A stretch of 64,000 nt of DNA from Sphingopyxis fribergensis (GCF_000803645.1 NZ_CP009122.1:3014501-3078500), one strand, 5' to 3'. Positions 8,637 through 17,879 are shown, counted from the stretch's first letter. The notes: generated from the letters alone by a model not told the origin. A program made the numbers and translations.

Positions 8637-9941
8637 ATGAAAATATATCCCGTCTCCCCTATCCAAAGATACTGCCTGCTCGTTTCTGGGCGAAAAAATT
8701 ACGGTGCTGACATGAATGTCGGAGCCTGCCTCTACTTCCCTGTAGATCTGGATTCGAGTATCGTTATCAACCGTGTCTCGAAATGTCTGGCATTTCATCC
8801 AGCTCTGAACGCTAGGTTCGAAATTTCCCAAGACGAATGCATTTATCAGTCCATAGATGATACTGACAATTTCATTGAATACCTAGATTCCTCATATGAG
8901 GTAAAGAGCCTCATTGGGGATGAGAGCATCTTTCAGCACTATCGGGAGTGGTATGCTACGAGAGGCGTATCGCGAAATCATGCCGATCTGGTGAGCGGCG
9001 TCGTTTCCAGGAACAAGCATATCGAATATGCTCTATACGATGAGATACCCCGAAGAGTTTCGATTATTGGATCGCCGTTAGACGGGTATACTATCTGCCT
9101 GAGCTTCCATCATGCGATGTGCGACGCGACATCGGTTTCGATCCTGCACCAATATCTGAACGATTATATCTTGGGGGTGCCGTCGTGTAGCGGCATGCAG
9201 CTTGAATTTCTGGATCGATGTGTAAACGAAGATGAGCGATTGCCCTTGGTCCAATCGCGGCAATTGCAATATTGGGAGCGATTACTCTCCTCTTCGAAAG
9301 ACGAATCCAATGCCTCCCTCATCGATAGGGAAGCGAGTCTTTGCCTTTCTAAAGTCATACATTCTTGCGATATCAGAAGCATGTTCGGATCGAGGAAGGT
9401 TACACAGTTTCCTCATCTTTGCGCACTTTATGAAGGGCTGGAAGCGGTAACCCGAATAAGCAGACGCAATATTATATCGACTATAGACAACAGGCGATCG
9501 GCGGAAGATTCCCGGATAATCGGATGCATGTTTCGCCATCTGATCTGGTGTTTCCCCGAAGGAGCTGACTCGAGCAGGGCCGCATTGCGTAAATTCCTCG
9601 TTGCACAGGCAATGCGTCATTATCAGAATGTTGATGTAACCCTTGATCTCATCCTAGAAGCCTACAGCACTCAACAAGGCCGATTTCCGGCTCTGGATGC
9701 GGGGTTCAGTTTTCGGATTGCCGGGATGGTCAAAACCGACGTCTTGTCGAAGTCCGAAATAGTTCCGCAATATATCGATGCTTTGTACGAACGGCTGAAA
9801 ATCCACCTTCATGTGGTGATTGATGGGGACTTGGCCACCTCATACTTAGTGTATAACAAGGAATTCGTAGCTCCCAACGAGCTGGATATATTTGAAAAGA
9901 GATTCACCCATGCCTTGGATCATTTTAAAGGTGTGGATTGA
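8637..9941 (+). CDS. Standalone condensation-domain / acyltransferase protein (HHxxxD)
   Basis: The 434-aa protein is about the size of a single NRPS condensation domain. It begins with IYPVSPIQRY, like the opening YPLSPxQ motif of condensation domains, and carries FHHAMCDATS with the catalytic HHxxxD (H158, H159, D163). Members of this superfamily (NRPS C domains, PapA and WES/DGAT acyltransferases) join an acyl donor to an amine or alcohol. The ATG at 8637 is chosen because the conserved motif starts three residues later; ATG 8604 is an alternative. No adenylation, carrier or ketosynthase domain is nearby, so the acyl donor must come from elsewhere. Codon use is markedly less GC-biased than in the chromosomal genes, suggesting transfer. 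Confidence 0.75.
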   Translation: MKIYPVSPIQRYCLLVSGRKNYGADMNVGACLYFPVDLDSSIVINRVSKCLAFHPALNARFEISQDECIYQSIDDTDNFIEYLDSSYEVKSLIGDESIFQHYREWYATRGVSRNHADLVSGVVSRNKHIEYALYDEIPRRVSIIGSPLDGYTICLSFHHAMCDATSVSILHQYLNDYILGVPSCSGMQLEFLDRCVNEDERLPLVQSRQLQYWERLLSSSKDESNASLIDREASLCLSKVIHSCDIRSMFGSRKVTQFPHLCALYEGLEAVTRISRRNIISTIDNRRSAEDSRIIGCMFRHLIWCFPEGADSSRAALRKFLVAQAMRHYQNVDVTLDLILEAYSTQQGRFPALDAGFSFRIAGMVKTDVLSKSEIVPQYIDALYERLKIHLHVVIDGDLATSYLVYNKEFVAPNELDIFEKRFTHALDHFKGVD

Positions 9942-9979
9942 AAGTTGTGTTTCCGACTTGTTATACATAGGTGTGACCG

Positions 9980-10804
9980 ATGTTGACCTTGCTTGATGCG
10001 GTTTGCTGTGCCGGTTCTCGTGAGACTCAGAACGACGACATGTTCGGGTTTACACCCCGTCGCGCCTTTGTCGTCGATGGGGCAACGGATTTGGTCGACA
10101 CACCTTTCTCTGGCGCGGCGAGCGACGCCTCCTGGCTCGCCAAGCGCGCAACCGCCGGGCTCTCTGTGTCGGATTCCGAGCCGGACACAAGGAAAGTCAT
10201 TCGCGAAATTTCCAATGCTGCAGCGAACGAATGGCTCTCGAAAACGGATGGAGCTGATATCCCTCTGTGGGCCCAGCCGTCTGCGACCATGTTGGTGGTC
10301 AGCGAGATCGAGGGCGCGATCGAGATTACCCGGCTTGGTGATTGCTCCGCGTATGTTTTGGATTCGAATGGCGTTCGCTCATTCACAAGCCAGAGCAAAG
10401 CCGACGAGGAGCGCTCGGTCCGAAGCGCCGGCGTCACGGCGCGCAATAAGCTCGATTTTGAGCAGCGGCCGCAGATTGAACTCCTTCGAAGCAGGCGAAT
10501 AGCGTCCGTCCGCGCCGCGCATGTTTTTGGTTTGGACTCGGCTTGCGGCGACAATGCATTCGTCGAACGCATGCCGGTTGATCGACCGGCGCATGTGCTG
10601 GCGATGACCGACGGCTTTTCAACGATTATAGACCTCTATGCACGGTATACTGGTGCCTCGATAATAGCGGCAGCCTTGGAAAGGGGGCTGACGAGCATCG
10701 TCGACGAAATACGCACTGTGGAGACGAGTGATCGTACAGGGCTGGAATTTCCAAGGTGGAAGACGTCGGACGATGCAACCGCTGTGTTGCTGCGGATTGA
10801 TTGA
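9980..10804 (+). CDS. PP2C-type (PPM) serine/threonine phosphatase-like protein
   Basis: The 274-aa protein shows the spaced acidic motifs of PPM/PP2C phosphatases: QNDD near residue 18, VVDGATD at 32-38, a middle TRLGDCSAYVL strand, LAMTDGF, and a C-terminal SDDATAVLL. These aspartates bind the two catalytic metal ions. There is no transmembrane or receiver domain. It follows the condensation-domain gene by 38 bp on the same strand and is probably co-transcribed. A phosphatase in a small metabolite cluster could be regulatory or act on a phosphorylated intermediate; nothing here decides between them. Confidence 0.75.
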   Translation: MLTLLDAVCCAGSRETQNDDMFGFTPRRAFVVDGATDLVDTPFSGAASDASWLAKRATAGLSVSDSEPDTRKVIREISNAAANEWLSKTDGADIPLWAQPSATMLVVSEIEGAIEITRLGDCSAYVLDSNGVRSFTSQSKADEERSVRSAGVTARNKLDFEQRPQIELLRSRRIASVRAAHVFGLDSACGDNAFVERMPVDRPAHVLAMTDGFSTIIDLYARYTGASIIAAALERGLTSIVDEIRTVETSDRTGLEFPRWKTSDDATAVLLRID

Positions 10805-10893
10805 GGCGACGCGGGCTCAAGTTTGGCTAACGCCCAGATTTCGCTTACAATAGATCGCAACTTGCTGGGAGATCCGGCGCAGCTTCACCCGTA

Positions 10894-12156
10894 TCAGCCA
10901 TGCTCGTGTTCTTTGTGGTTGGTGGCGGTCGTCCGTGCCGACATAAAGAAGCGGGCATAAATGAGCAGAGCCAAGCCACTCAGTACCGCGGCGGCGAAGA
11001 AGGGCGCTCCTGGCCATGACACGCTGCCGAAAATCGGATCACTTCCAACAAAGGCCTTGAAAAGCTGTGTCATTACGAGTGGACTCACGATTGATGCGAC
11101 GGCAGTGATAGAGGACATCGATCCCTGCAGAGCGCCTTGAGATTCGCGCTCGGTTCTCCTGGAAAGAACAGCCTGAAGGATCGGAAAAATGGTTGTGCCC
11201 GCGGCCATGACGAGGATTAGCCCCCATATCAGCGTTTCGTTTGAAGAAAATGAAAGTCCCAGATAGGCAAGCGTGACGCAGGAAAGTGCGGCAATGCCAG
11301 CGACTTTAGATCCGAACAGGCCCTCCATATGACGCGGGAGGACGATTTGGGCCAAAGCAATGAAAACGCCGTAGATAGCCATCGAATATCCGATTGTCGT
11401 AGCATTCCAGCCCAGATTATTGATCGCATAAAATGCCCATATGATCGGCAGCGCCTGGAAAGACACTTCGACCAGAAAGAAAACAATGAATAGCGATCCA
11501 GACGATGACATAAAACTTGTCGAGAAACGCATAATCTTCCGGGTGCCTTCATCTGTGTTTTGACGAATATCGTGGCCCGAGAGGGTTTCGGGAAACAGAA
11601 AATATCCTGCAATCAGCGTGGCCGTTGCAATGCAGGCGGCCACCCAAAAGGGAGCTCGCACCCCATGGCCTGCGGCGAGCCCGCCGAGCAATGGCCCCAA
11701 AATAAGTCCCAGTCCGATCATGGCGTGCAATACACCGAACTGCTTTACCCGTTCTTCCGGTTCGGTGACGTCGGCAACGCTTGCGGCGGCAACCGGATAT
11801 GTCGCACCGAGAGCGCCGGAGAACAGTCGGCCAACGAAGAGCCACAAAAGGGACGGCGCAATAGCCATAAGAGCGTAATTGACCGCCAAGCCGCCGATCG
11901 CAGCAAGCAGAACGGGTCTCCGCCCTAACCTGTCGCTTAGATGTCCGACAACCGGAGAGAAAAGGAACTGCATTGCAGCATAGGAAAAAAGAAGCCATCC
12001 TCCAATCGCACTCGCTTCGCCGATTGAAGCGCCGGTGAGCTCAAAAATTAGCTCCGGCATGACGGGCAAAATGATGCCCAGCCCCGCGAGATCGATCAAT
12101 ATAGTTGCAGAGGCGAACCCGACGACGCGCCGCGATCGTTGGCGGATGTCTTTCAC
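10894..12156 (-). CDS. MFS drug-type efflux transporter (TetA-like, 12 TM)
   Basis: The 420-aa protein has twelve hydrophobic segments. The MFS signature between helices 2 and 3, GHLSDRLGRRPVLL, and the early LAGLGIILPVMPEL stretch place it with the TetA/drug:proton antiporter branch. The GTG start overlaps the stop codon of the P450 gene (GTGA), so the two are translationally coupled. In this context it is likely the exporter or self-resistance pump for the cluster product (inference). Tetracycline specificity cannot be claimed from sequence. Confidence 0.88.
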   Translation of the reverse strand: MKDIRQRSRRVVGFASATILIDLAGLGIILPVMPELIFELTGASIGEASAIGGWLLFSYAAMQFLFSPVVGHLSDRLGRRPVLLAAIGGLAVNYALMAIAPSLLWLFVGRLFSGALGATYPVAAASVADVTEPEERVKQFGVLHAMIGLGLILGPLLGGLAAGHGVRAPFWVAACIATATLIAGYFLFPETLSGHDIRQNTDEGTRKIMRFSTSFMSSSGSLFIVFFLVEVSFQALPIIWAFYAINNLGWNATTIGYSMAIYGVFIALAQIVLPRHMEGLFGSKVAGIAALSCVTLAYLGLSFSSNETLIWGLILVMAAGTTIFPILQAVLSRRTERESQGALQGSMSSITAVASIVSPLVMTQLFKAFVGSDPIFGSVSWPGAPFFAAAVLSGLALLIYARFFMSARTTATNHKEHEHG

Positions 12157-12949
12157 GCTCCTAGCCGCCGCTTCGCTTGGCGGACAATCATGCGACGGGG
12201 TGTGCGGATGAAGGCCCTGCGCTCATATTCGATCTCGGTGACGGCAACATCGCCGAACGGCAGGCGACGGGCCAAATGCCTCCAGGCGATCTGCGCTTCC
12301 AGCTTGGCAAGATGTACGCCAATACAGAAATGGCGCCCGGCACCGAAGCTCAACGGCGTGAGGCTTCTTCGATAAGGGTCGATCTCGTCCGGTTTGTCGA
12401 AGACGCAGGGGTCTCTGTTTGCGGCCGCGAGGACGGCGATTACCATGCTTCCGCCTTTGATGAGATGCTCGCCAAGTAAAATATCCTCGGCCGCCACACG
12501 TCCGGTCATATGAATCGAGGGAGAAAGCCGAAGGAGTTCATTGATAACCCTCTCGTCATGCAGATCCGATGCGGAAAGCGATTTGTCTACGATGTTGCTG
12601 AAGCCGGCACCGATCAGATTGACCGTCGTGTCGATGCCAGCCGACAGGACAAAAGCGATGTTCGAAATCGCCTCCTCGATCGATAGAGTCCCATCCTCAA
12701 TAGCTTCCCGGATGTTCGAAAGCGCGTCGTCCGGCGTTGAAATCCGTTCCAGAACGCTGGCAATGCACCGCGACAGTTCGTCGTAACTTCTTTCAGCCGT
12801 CACGAGCTCCTCAGCCTTGGCGTTTATCGGCTCGAGAAATATCACGCTATCAGAGGTGAAACGCCGGATAATGTCGCTATCGCAATCTCCAATGCCCAAA
12901 ATGGCCTTAATCGTGTCCGTTGCCACGGGGAGCGCGAAGTCCTGTACTA
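12153..12949 (-). pseudogene. Half-length cytochrome P450, 5' end cut by the IS element
   Basis: The remaining frame has the C-terminal half of a class I bacterial P450: I-helix AGIDTT, K-helix ExxR in NELLRLSPS, and the heme-cysteine loop FGAGRHFCIGVHLAKLE. Homology starts at LVQDFALPVATDTIKAILGI, which corresponds to about residue 150 of P450cam. The IS joins at base 12950, inside a leucine codon. Removing the IS and one TA copy restores an ATG (13824-13822) seven codons upstream, preceded by GAAGGG, giving a 271-codon frame. So the gene may already have lacked helices A to about E before the insertion. A GTG at 12926 could still start a 257-aa product. It is coupled to the MFS gene. Confidence 0.8.
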
Positions 12950-13803
12950 GGGTTAAAACCCAATCAGCCTCTTGAAATTGCTTGTATGTATTGATTCAAA
13001 GGGCCTTCACCGCAGCGGGAGGCCCTTCACGATGTCGCGTTCTTTATTCTGGTTGTCGGACGAAGCTTGGCTGGCGATCGAGCCGTACTTGCCCCGGAAC
13101 CAGCCTGGTGCGCGACGGGTCGATGACCGGCGGGTGATTTCGGGCATCCTTCATGTACTGAAATCCGGCTGCCGGTGGTGCGACTGTCCGGCAGACTATG
13201 GACCATCGACGACGGTCTACAACCGCTTCAACCGCTGGTCGCGGCGGGGGTTCTGGACGAAGTTGCTCGATGCCTTGGCAGGGGCGGGTGCGGTGACGAA
13301 GAGCACGGCGATCGATAGCACCTACATCAAAGCCCAGCGCTCGGCCTTTGGTGGAAAAGGGGGCGCCAGACGCAGGCGATCGGTCGTTCTCGCGGCGGCT
13401 GGACAACCAAGATCCATGCCCTGACCGACGTTCTCGGCCGCCCCTATGCCCTTATGCTGACGGCGGGCAATGTCAGCGATGTGAAGGCTGCACCGGCACT
13501 GCTCGAACGCGCCGGACCGATGCGCTACCTGCTCGGCGACAAGGGCTACGACGCAAACCGGCTGCGGACGTCCTTGCGCGAGAATGGCACCAGCCCCGTC
13601 ATTCCGGGTCGCCGCAACCGCAAGCGAGCCATCCGATACGATCAGCACCGCTACCGTAGCCGGCACCTCATCGAAAATGCCTTCTGCCGGATCAAAGACT
13701 TCCGTCGGATCGCCACACGCTACGACAAGCTCGCCGCCAACTTCCTGTCAGCCGTCGCGCTGGTCACTACCTTGGCCTTCTGGCTCTGAATGAGTCTCAG
13801 CCC
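12950..13803 (+). mobile_element. Complete IS5-family (IS427-like) insertion sequence, 854 bp
   Basis: The ends are imperfect inverted repeats: GGGTTAAAACCCAATCAG at the left and GGGCTGAGACTCATTCAG at the right read inward, matching at 13 of 18 positions. Both ends abut TA within CTAG (12948-12949 and 13804-13805), the 2-bp target duplication expected of the IS427 group. Inside is a two-frame DDE transposase. It looks intact and recently inserted, since the duplication is exact and the P450 frame it interrupts is otherwise clean. Confidence 0.88.
13032..13789 (+). CDS. IS5-family transposase, two frames joined by a -1 frameshift
   Basis: The first frame starts at ATG 13032 (MSRSLFWLSDEAW) and has the DUF4096-type N-terminal domain and the first catalytic aspartate (AIDSTYIKAQRS). 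It meets the run AAAAGGGGG (13355-13363), where a -1 slip enters the second frame. That frame continues RQTQAIGRSRGGWTTKIHAL and supplies the second aspartate (GDKGYD) and the glutamate (LIENAFCRIKDFRR), completing the DDE triad. The joined product is about 252 aa, normal for this group, where programmed frameshifting on such runs is common. Without slippage the first frame ends at 13424. Confidence 0.88.
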
Positions 13804-13824
13804 TAGCGTTTCGGAATCGTCCAT
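13804..13824 (-). pseudogene. Displaced 5' tip of the half-length P450
   Basis: On the minus strand an ATG at 13824 followed by GACGATTCCGAAACG runs into the second TA copy. It would be in frame with the P450 on the other side of the IS (MDDSETL-VQDFALP). GAAGGG lies about seven bases upstream of the ATG. A stop codon (TAG at 13851-13849) closes the frame just before it, so no longer N-terminus is encoded here. Confidence 0.55.
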
Positions 13825-13947
13825 GAGTTCACCCTTCAGAATACCAAGCTATCTAACTTGTCCAATAGCAGGCATTTTGCCGGGAACAAATGCAAGTAAA
13901 ACCGCAGTCCGATGCTGAACCGTAACGAGGCTGCCAATTTCTGTGCC

Positions 13948-14235
13948 CTACCACGGGAAAGTCGGGAGCAAGTCTTCGGTCGGGCCGTCGCTGTCGAGCA
14001 GCACATAATCGCAGCCGTTGTCGCGGCCGAACGCAAGGATCGGGGGCAATTCTTTGGGGAGGCGGCGCTGCGCTTCGGGCGGCGGCGTCATCGTATGAAG
14101 GAACCAGCCATATTGCGTCGGCGCCACTGGCAACGGTTGCTTGTGTGGCGGATAATCCGCCCAGGCGGTGAGTATCTGCCCGGTCGCACAGCGAATATGT
14201 GCGGTACTGAGCACAAGATATTGTCCAGTTTCCAT
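13948..14235 (-). CDS. Small DUF5983-like island protein
   Basis: The 95-aa protein starts at METGQYLVLS, with AAGGAA upstream; the longer open frame above it is the shadow of the next gene. The sequence WADYPPHKQPLPVAPTQYGW and the C-terminal DNGCDYVLLDSDGP resemble the small DUF5983-type proteins that recur in proteobacterial integrative elements. No enzymatic motif is visible. It is the last gene of the minus-strand backbone block and follows the PP-loop protein by 95 bp. Confidence 0.65.
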   Translation of the reverse strand: METGQYLVLSTAHIRCATGQILTAWADYPPHKQPLPVAPTQYGWFLHTMTPPPEAQRRLPKELPPILAFGRDNGCDYVLLDSDGPTEDLLPTFPW

Positions 14236-14330
14236 AGTGAGTTCCTTGGGTGGTGAGCTCGGATCAGAAACCATCCGATGAACAGAGTCTGCGGTTCGGG
14301 CGACGAAGTCGGGTCCGCGGTTCTCGACGG

Positions 14331-15308
14331 TCACGCAGCGAGCCGCATGACACCTTCGTTGAACCGGTCGATCCATTCGCGCAGCGGCGGGCGCGCTTCG
14401 ACTGGAAACTGTGCCGCGACGGCTTGGAATTCGACGAGGGCGACGGGGGCGCCGTTCACGATCGCGGCAATCTCGAGGGGCGGCAAAAGGCCGCGTCCCC
14501 GGATAAATTCGGTCATCGTACCGGGACGCGCACCAGTGGACCGTCGCCACAGGCCTTCGACATTGATCAGTCGGGGTGCCGCGCGCGCTTCCATGAGAAC
14601 GATCAGTCGCAGACACCAGGCGGGCAAGGTCTGCACTTCGTGCGGCTTCATGGCCGCACAGAAGAAGCAGCTCGACTTGACGGGAACGGGAAGACCTTCG
14701 GCTTTGATGCGAGCCGTGCATTGATGCCGGTCCCAGCCCCAGTCGCGTAAGGGGTAACAATAGTCATAGCGCGGGTCGACATGTCCCTCGCGGTGCGCAT
14801 ACCGGCGGCTGTCCGCTGGCGAAGCGTCGTAGCCGATGAGCTTGATCACCTTGTCACCGCGCGCCCAAGCCTGTTTCGCGAGATCCCAGCTCTCGACCCA
14901 TTTGTCCTGCGGCTGGATCTTCCATTTCTGGCTGCAACTGTGCCGTCCGAAACTGATCGAGGGTAACGTCGCGTTGGTCAGGCAGTTTTCAAGCAACGAG
15001 AAATAGGGTGGCCAATGCTTGAAGCGCTTCGGCGCGTAGCGGACGATCTCGTGCGCGATGCCGCGGACGTCCATCCAGCGCTGGAATATCGGGAGATAGT
15101 CATAGGTTTCCGGACGCTCGCTGCCGGTATCGGCCGTCAATACGAGGTCGAGGGGCCTGCCGCGCGCGACCCACTCGATGATCATCGCCGTGCTGTCGAG
15201 TCCCATACCCCACGCGGCGATGACCGGCGTGCGTGGCAGCGCAGGATCGTCCGTAAGGCAGGGGCGTAGCCAGACACCAGACGCGAGGCGGGCGAGCGCG
15301 GCAGCCAT
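14331..15308 (-). CDS. PAPS-reductase-like PP-loop ATPase superfamily protein
   Basis: The 325-aa protein has an N-terminal PP-loop variant, AAWGMGLDSTAM (about residues 31-42), where PAPS reductase and ATP pyrophosphatases have SGGxDS. It then has a cysteine pair in SSCFFCAAMKPHEV and further cysteines (RHSCSQKW, DYCYPL). Enzymes with this fold activate a substrate by adenylation, often for sulfur transfer; tRNA thiolation enzymes and DndC belong here. Because it sits in a mobile-element backbone away from sulfur assimilation genes, a nucleic-acid modification role is more likely than sulfate reduction (inference). Confidence 0.7.
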   Translation of the reverse strand: MAAALARLASGVWLRPCLTDDPALPRTPVIAAWGMGLDSTAMIIEWVARGRPLDLVLTADTGSERPETYDYLPIFQRWMDVRGIAHEIVRYAPKRFKHWPPYFSLLENCLTNATLPSISFGRHSCSQKWKIQPQDKWVESWDLAKQAWARGDKVIKLIGYDASPADSRRYAHREGHVDPRYDYCYPLRDWGWDRHQCTARIKAEGLPVPVKSSCFFCAAMKPHEVQTLPAWCLRLIVLMEARAAPRLINVEGLWRRSTGARPGTMTEFIRGRGLLPPLEIAAIVNGAPVALVEFQAVAAQFPVEARPPLREWIDRFNEGVMRLAA

Positions 15309-15441
15309 ATCAGCGGTTCCGGCAGTCGAGCGATCGCCGCAAGAAGTGGTGCGAATGATGTGGGCGTGAAGATGTCATCGGCGAAAACCCTTCAGAGGAT
15401 CGTGCCAATGACCCCGCCTTCCCTCCTCCGCTTCGGGCCGG

Positions 15442-15648
15442 TCAGGCTACGAGGGTTGTCAAGTTTTCGCCCTTTTCGGGCGGCCGCGACGAAACCCTGA
15501 AGGGCCGCAGCGCCTCCCCGGTGCTCACGATGAACTGGATACAGCCGCTGGCGAGGCGGTTCCTGACAGCGACCGCATAGCAGCGCTCGAACGAGGCGAG
15601 TTCCGCGCGCCGCGGCGACAATTGGGTCGATGGTTCAGCGTTCGCCAT
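15442..15648 (-). CDS. Small hypothetical island protein
   Basis: A 68-aa frame starting MANAEPSTQLSPRRAELASF, with a balanced composition and the internal stretch SGCIQFIVSTGEALRPFRVS. I recognise no family. It lies between two better supported backbone genes on the same strand, which is the main reason to keep it. Confidence 0.5.
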   Translation of the reverse strand: MANAEPSTQLSPRRAELASFERCYAVAVRNRLASGCIQFIVSTGEALRPFRVSSRPPEKGENLTTLVA

Positions 15649-15687
15649 GACAAGGTCCAGTCGAAGGGAATGAAGGGAGGCCCGCCT

Positions 15688-16119
15688 TCAGGCGCCGACG
15701 CGTTCGATCTTGAGCCGGAAGGCATCGCCGCCTTCGAGCACGATATGAATATGCGCGGCATCGATCCTCGAACTGGTCGCGATGCTGGCGATCTGGGCCT
15801 GCGTACCGAATGTCTCGGACACGATGTGCGCCGGGCGCTCGTCCGGACCGCACCCGACGTCTTCGCATTTGTCGACATGCGTCTCGATCAGTTCGGAAAT
15901 GAAGGTGGCCATCGTCGAAAGGCGCGTCCTCGCGGAGCCAGCGTCGCCACCCTCGGGAGGACCGAGGTCGCGCAAGATGGGCGCAAGGGCATCGTTGATC
16001 AGGATCAAGAGATTCGACCGCCCCTCGGCATCCATTCCGGCGAGCAGCGAGGATGGGATCAAATTGTTGACCGCATGGGTCGCGTTGTCGATGAGATTGT
16101 CGAATTCATCTTCCGCCAC
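15688..16119 (-). CDS. Hypothetical island protein, 143 aa
   Basis: A 143-aa acidic protein (MAEDEFDNLIDNATHAVNN), mostly helical in its first half, with a cysteine-bearing HVDKCEDVGCGPDE segment and a C-terminal strand-rich part. No family recognised. It follows the GHKL ATPase gene by 74 bp on the same strand, so it is probably co-transcribed and may act with it. Confidence 0.6.
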   Translation of the reverse strand: MAEDEFDNLIDNATHAVNNLIPSSLLAGMDAEGRSNLLILINDALAPILRDLGPPEGGDAGSARTRLSTMATFISELIETHVDKCEDVGCGPDERPAHIVSETFGTQAQIASIATSSRIDAAHIHIVLEGGDAFRLKIERVGA

Positions 16120-16193
16120 GGGAGTGACTCCTCGGGAATCGGGCCGAGCGGGCGACCACCGGTTCGCCCGCTCGGATCAGGGTTTGGGCATGG

Positions 16194-17879
16194 TCATGCC
16201 GTGGTGATTTCAGGGTCAGCGTCATTGGCCGTCAGCGCGACCCGCACATCGCCTTGGTGGGCCTCGAGCGTGAGCCGCCGCCCGATCGGGATCATCCATT
16301 GAACCTCTTCGGCGAAGACGGCGCGGATATTCTCCGCCAGCGCTTCATCGGCTCCAAGAAGCAGTTCATTTGCAAATTTTCGGGCATCGCGCTCGAAATC
16401 GCGTTGCTGGGTGCGCCAGCTGTCGCTGATGCAATCCTCGTCGTAGGCGAAACAACAGTCCTCGATCTTCTGCGCAAGCGCCGCCGGTGCGATAGAGGCT
16501 CCTTCGCGAACGAAGACATGGGTTTCATCAAGACTCGTTCCGCCATTCGCGCAGACCAGCATATCGACCGGGAAGCACAGCGTCACGATCGGCTCGTCGG
16601 AGGCGGCGCAGCGGACGACTGGAACTTCGAGCGTGATCATTGGAACGCGTCCGGACAAAATGTCCGGGAAAATCACATCGCCGTCGGCGTAGTGAATCTG
16701 CCGCCCGTCAATCTCGGTCGCAAAGGACAGGCCCGTGACGCGGGGAAGGCCATCATACCATGTGTAGCCCGAGAAAGCGTCCTCGGCGCGGACGGCACGC
16801 AAGCCGAGCCGATCTTCGGTCAGCAGCGGCGCCGCGCATTGCTCGATATCGGCGTCATGATCGGGAACCAGGATCATCGGGACGGCCTCGATGCGGGCGC
16901 CCTCGGCGCCGCCACGATCGTCCGCGGTGCACGGGCGCCATTCGTAGAGCCAGGCGCTGGCTTCGGGAAGTTCGATGCCGAGGTCCGCGGCGCGCTGCCA
17001 GTTCTGGAATGAGAGACGATGGCTGCCCTCGGATCCAATCGTTCGATAGATGGCGGTCTGAACGGCGGCCCGCAGCGCGCCCAGTGCGGCATTGTCGACC
17101 ACTTCCTTGCGCGCGGGGAGCACGAGCTGCAACGATGGGGCGTCGACGATATCAATCCGGGCGGTCCACGGATACGAAGCATCGACTTCTTTGACCGACG
17201 GCAATCGACAGGCGACCTTGACGCCGTGAAAATTGATGCGCGGCTCATTCACGAGGTCATAGCTGCCCCGAAAGATGCCGATCCGGCAACCATTCCATTC
17301 CTCGACGCGATGGGCTCCCTCGAGGAAATCTTCGCGCGGCAGAAGTTCGCCGTGAAAATGGATCGGAAGCGGGAAATGCCGCGCAGCGGCCTCGACCTGG
17401 GCGCGAAGATTGCAGAGCCATTCCTTGGGCATGGCGATGATGATCTCTGTCCCCGCCCGGATCCGACAGCTTTCAACAGCCAGAGGCTGCGTTCCTTCCC
17501 AGGCGTCCGCTGGGATGGTCATTGCCCAGCCCTCGTCTGCGACCCGCGAGAAGGACCGCACGGTCACGGTCCTGCCGGCAAGGCTGAACACACCCATGCC
17601 GGCCGGGTCCTCGCGCTGCGCGATCTCGTCACTCCAGCCAGAGCGCCCAAGCGTGACGAAGGAAGCAGGGTCGTCGACACCGCGGCCATCGTCGGCGATG
17701 TGGAGGCTCGAGCCGCCCTCATGATCGCGCACATGAACTTCGATCCGTCCGGCGCCCGCGCGGCGGGCATTCTGGAACAGCTCGTTGAGGACATCGGTGA
17801 TCGTCCCGTTGAACAGGCGCGATACCTTCGTGATGAGTTCATCGCCGACTGATGGACGAATCTCGCTGGGAAGCGCCAT
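16194..17879 (-). CDS. GHKL (Hsp90-like) ATPase of the island backbone
   Basis: The 561-aa protein opens with a GHKL ATP-binding domain. The N-box is LNELFQNARRAGA (about residues 31-43), the G1 motif IADDGRGVDD (about 60-69) and the G2 lid EDPAGMGVFSLAG (about 90-102). The rest has the layout of Hsp90/MutL-like proteins without an identifiable nuclease or kinase domain. It differs clearly from the two GHKL ATPases of the cargo operon: FQNARRAG instead of EYVQN, and no FRGIGRLAG. This type appears in integrative-element backbones with unknown function. Confidence 0.75.
   Translation of the reverse strand: MALPSEIRPSVGDELITKVSRLFNGTITDVLNELFQNARRAGAGRIEVHVRDHEGGSSLHIADDGRGVDDPASFVTLGRSGWSDEIAQREDPAGMGVFSLAGRTVTVRSFSRVADEGWAMTIPADAWEGTQPLAVESCRIRAGTEIIIAMPKEWLCNLRAQVEAAARHFPLPIHFHGELLPREDFLEGAHRVEEWNGCRIGIFRGSYDLVNEPRINFHGVKVACRLPSVKEVDASYPWTARIDIVDAPSLQLVLPARKEVVDNAALGALRAAVQTAIYRTIGSEGSHRLSFQNWQRAADLGIELPEASAWLYEWRPCTADDRGGAEGARIEAVPMILVPDHDADIEQCAAPLLTEDRLGLRAVRAEDAFSGYTWYDGLPRVTGLSFATEIDGRQIHYADGDVIFPDILSGRVPMITLEVPVVRCAASDEPIVTLCFPVDMLVCANGGTSLDETHVFVREGASIAPAALAQKIEDCCFAYDEDCISDSWRTQQRDFERDARKFANELLLGADEALAENIRAVFAEEVQWMIPIGRRLTLEAHQGDVRVALTANDADPEITTA

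Noticed and set aside
10894..12156. Calling the MFS exporter a tetracycline resistance gene
   Set aside because: TetA-like motifs are shared by many drug and metabolite exporters; context favours export of the cluster's own product.
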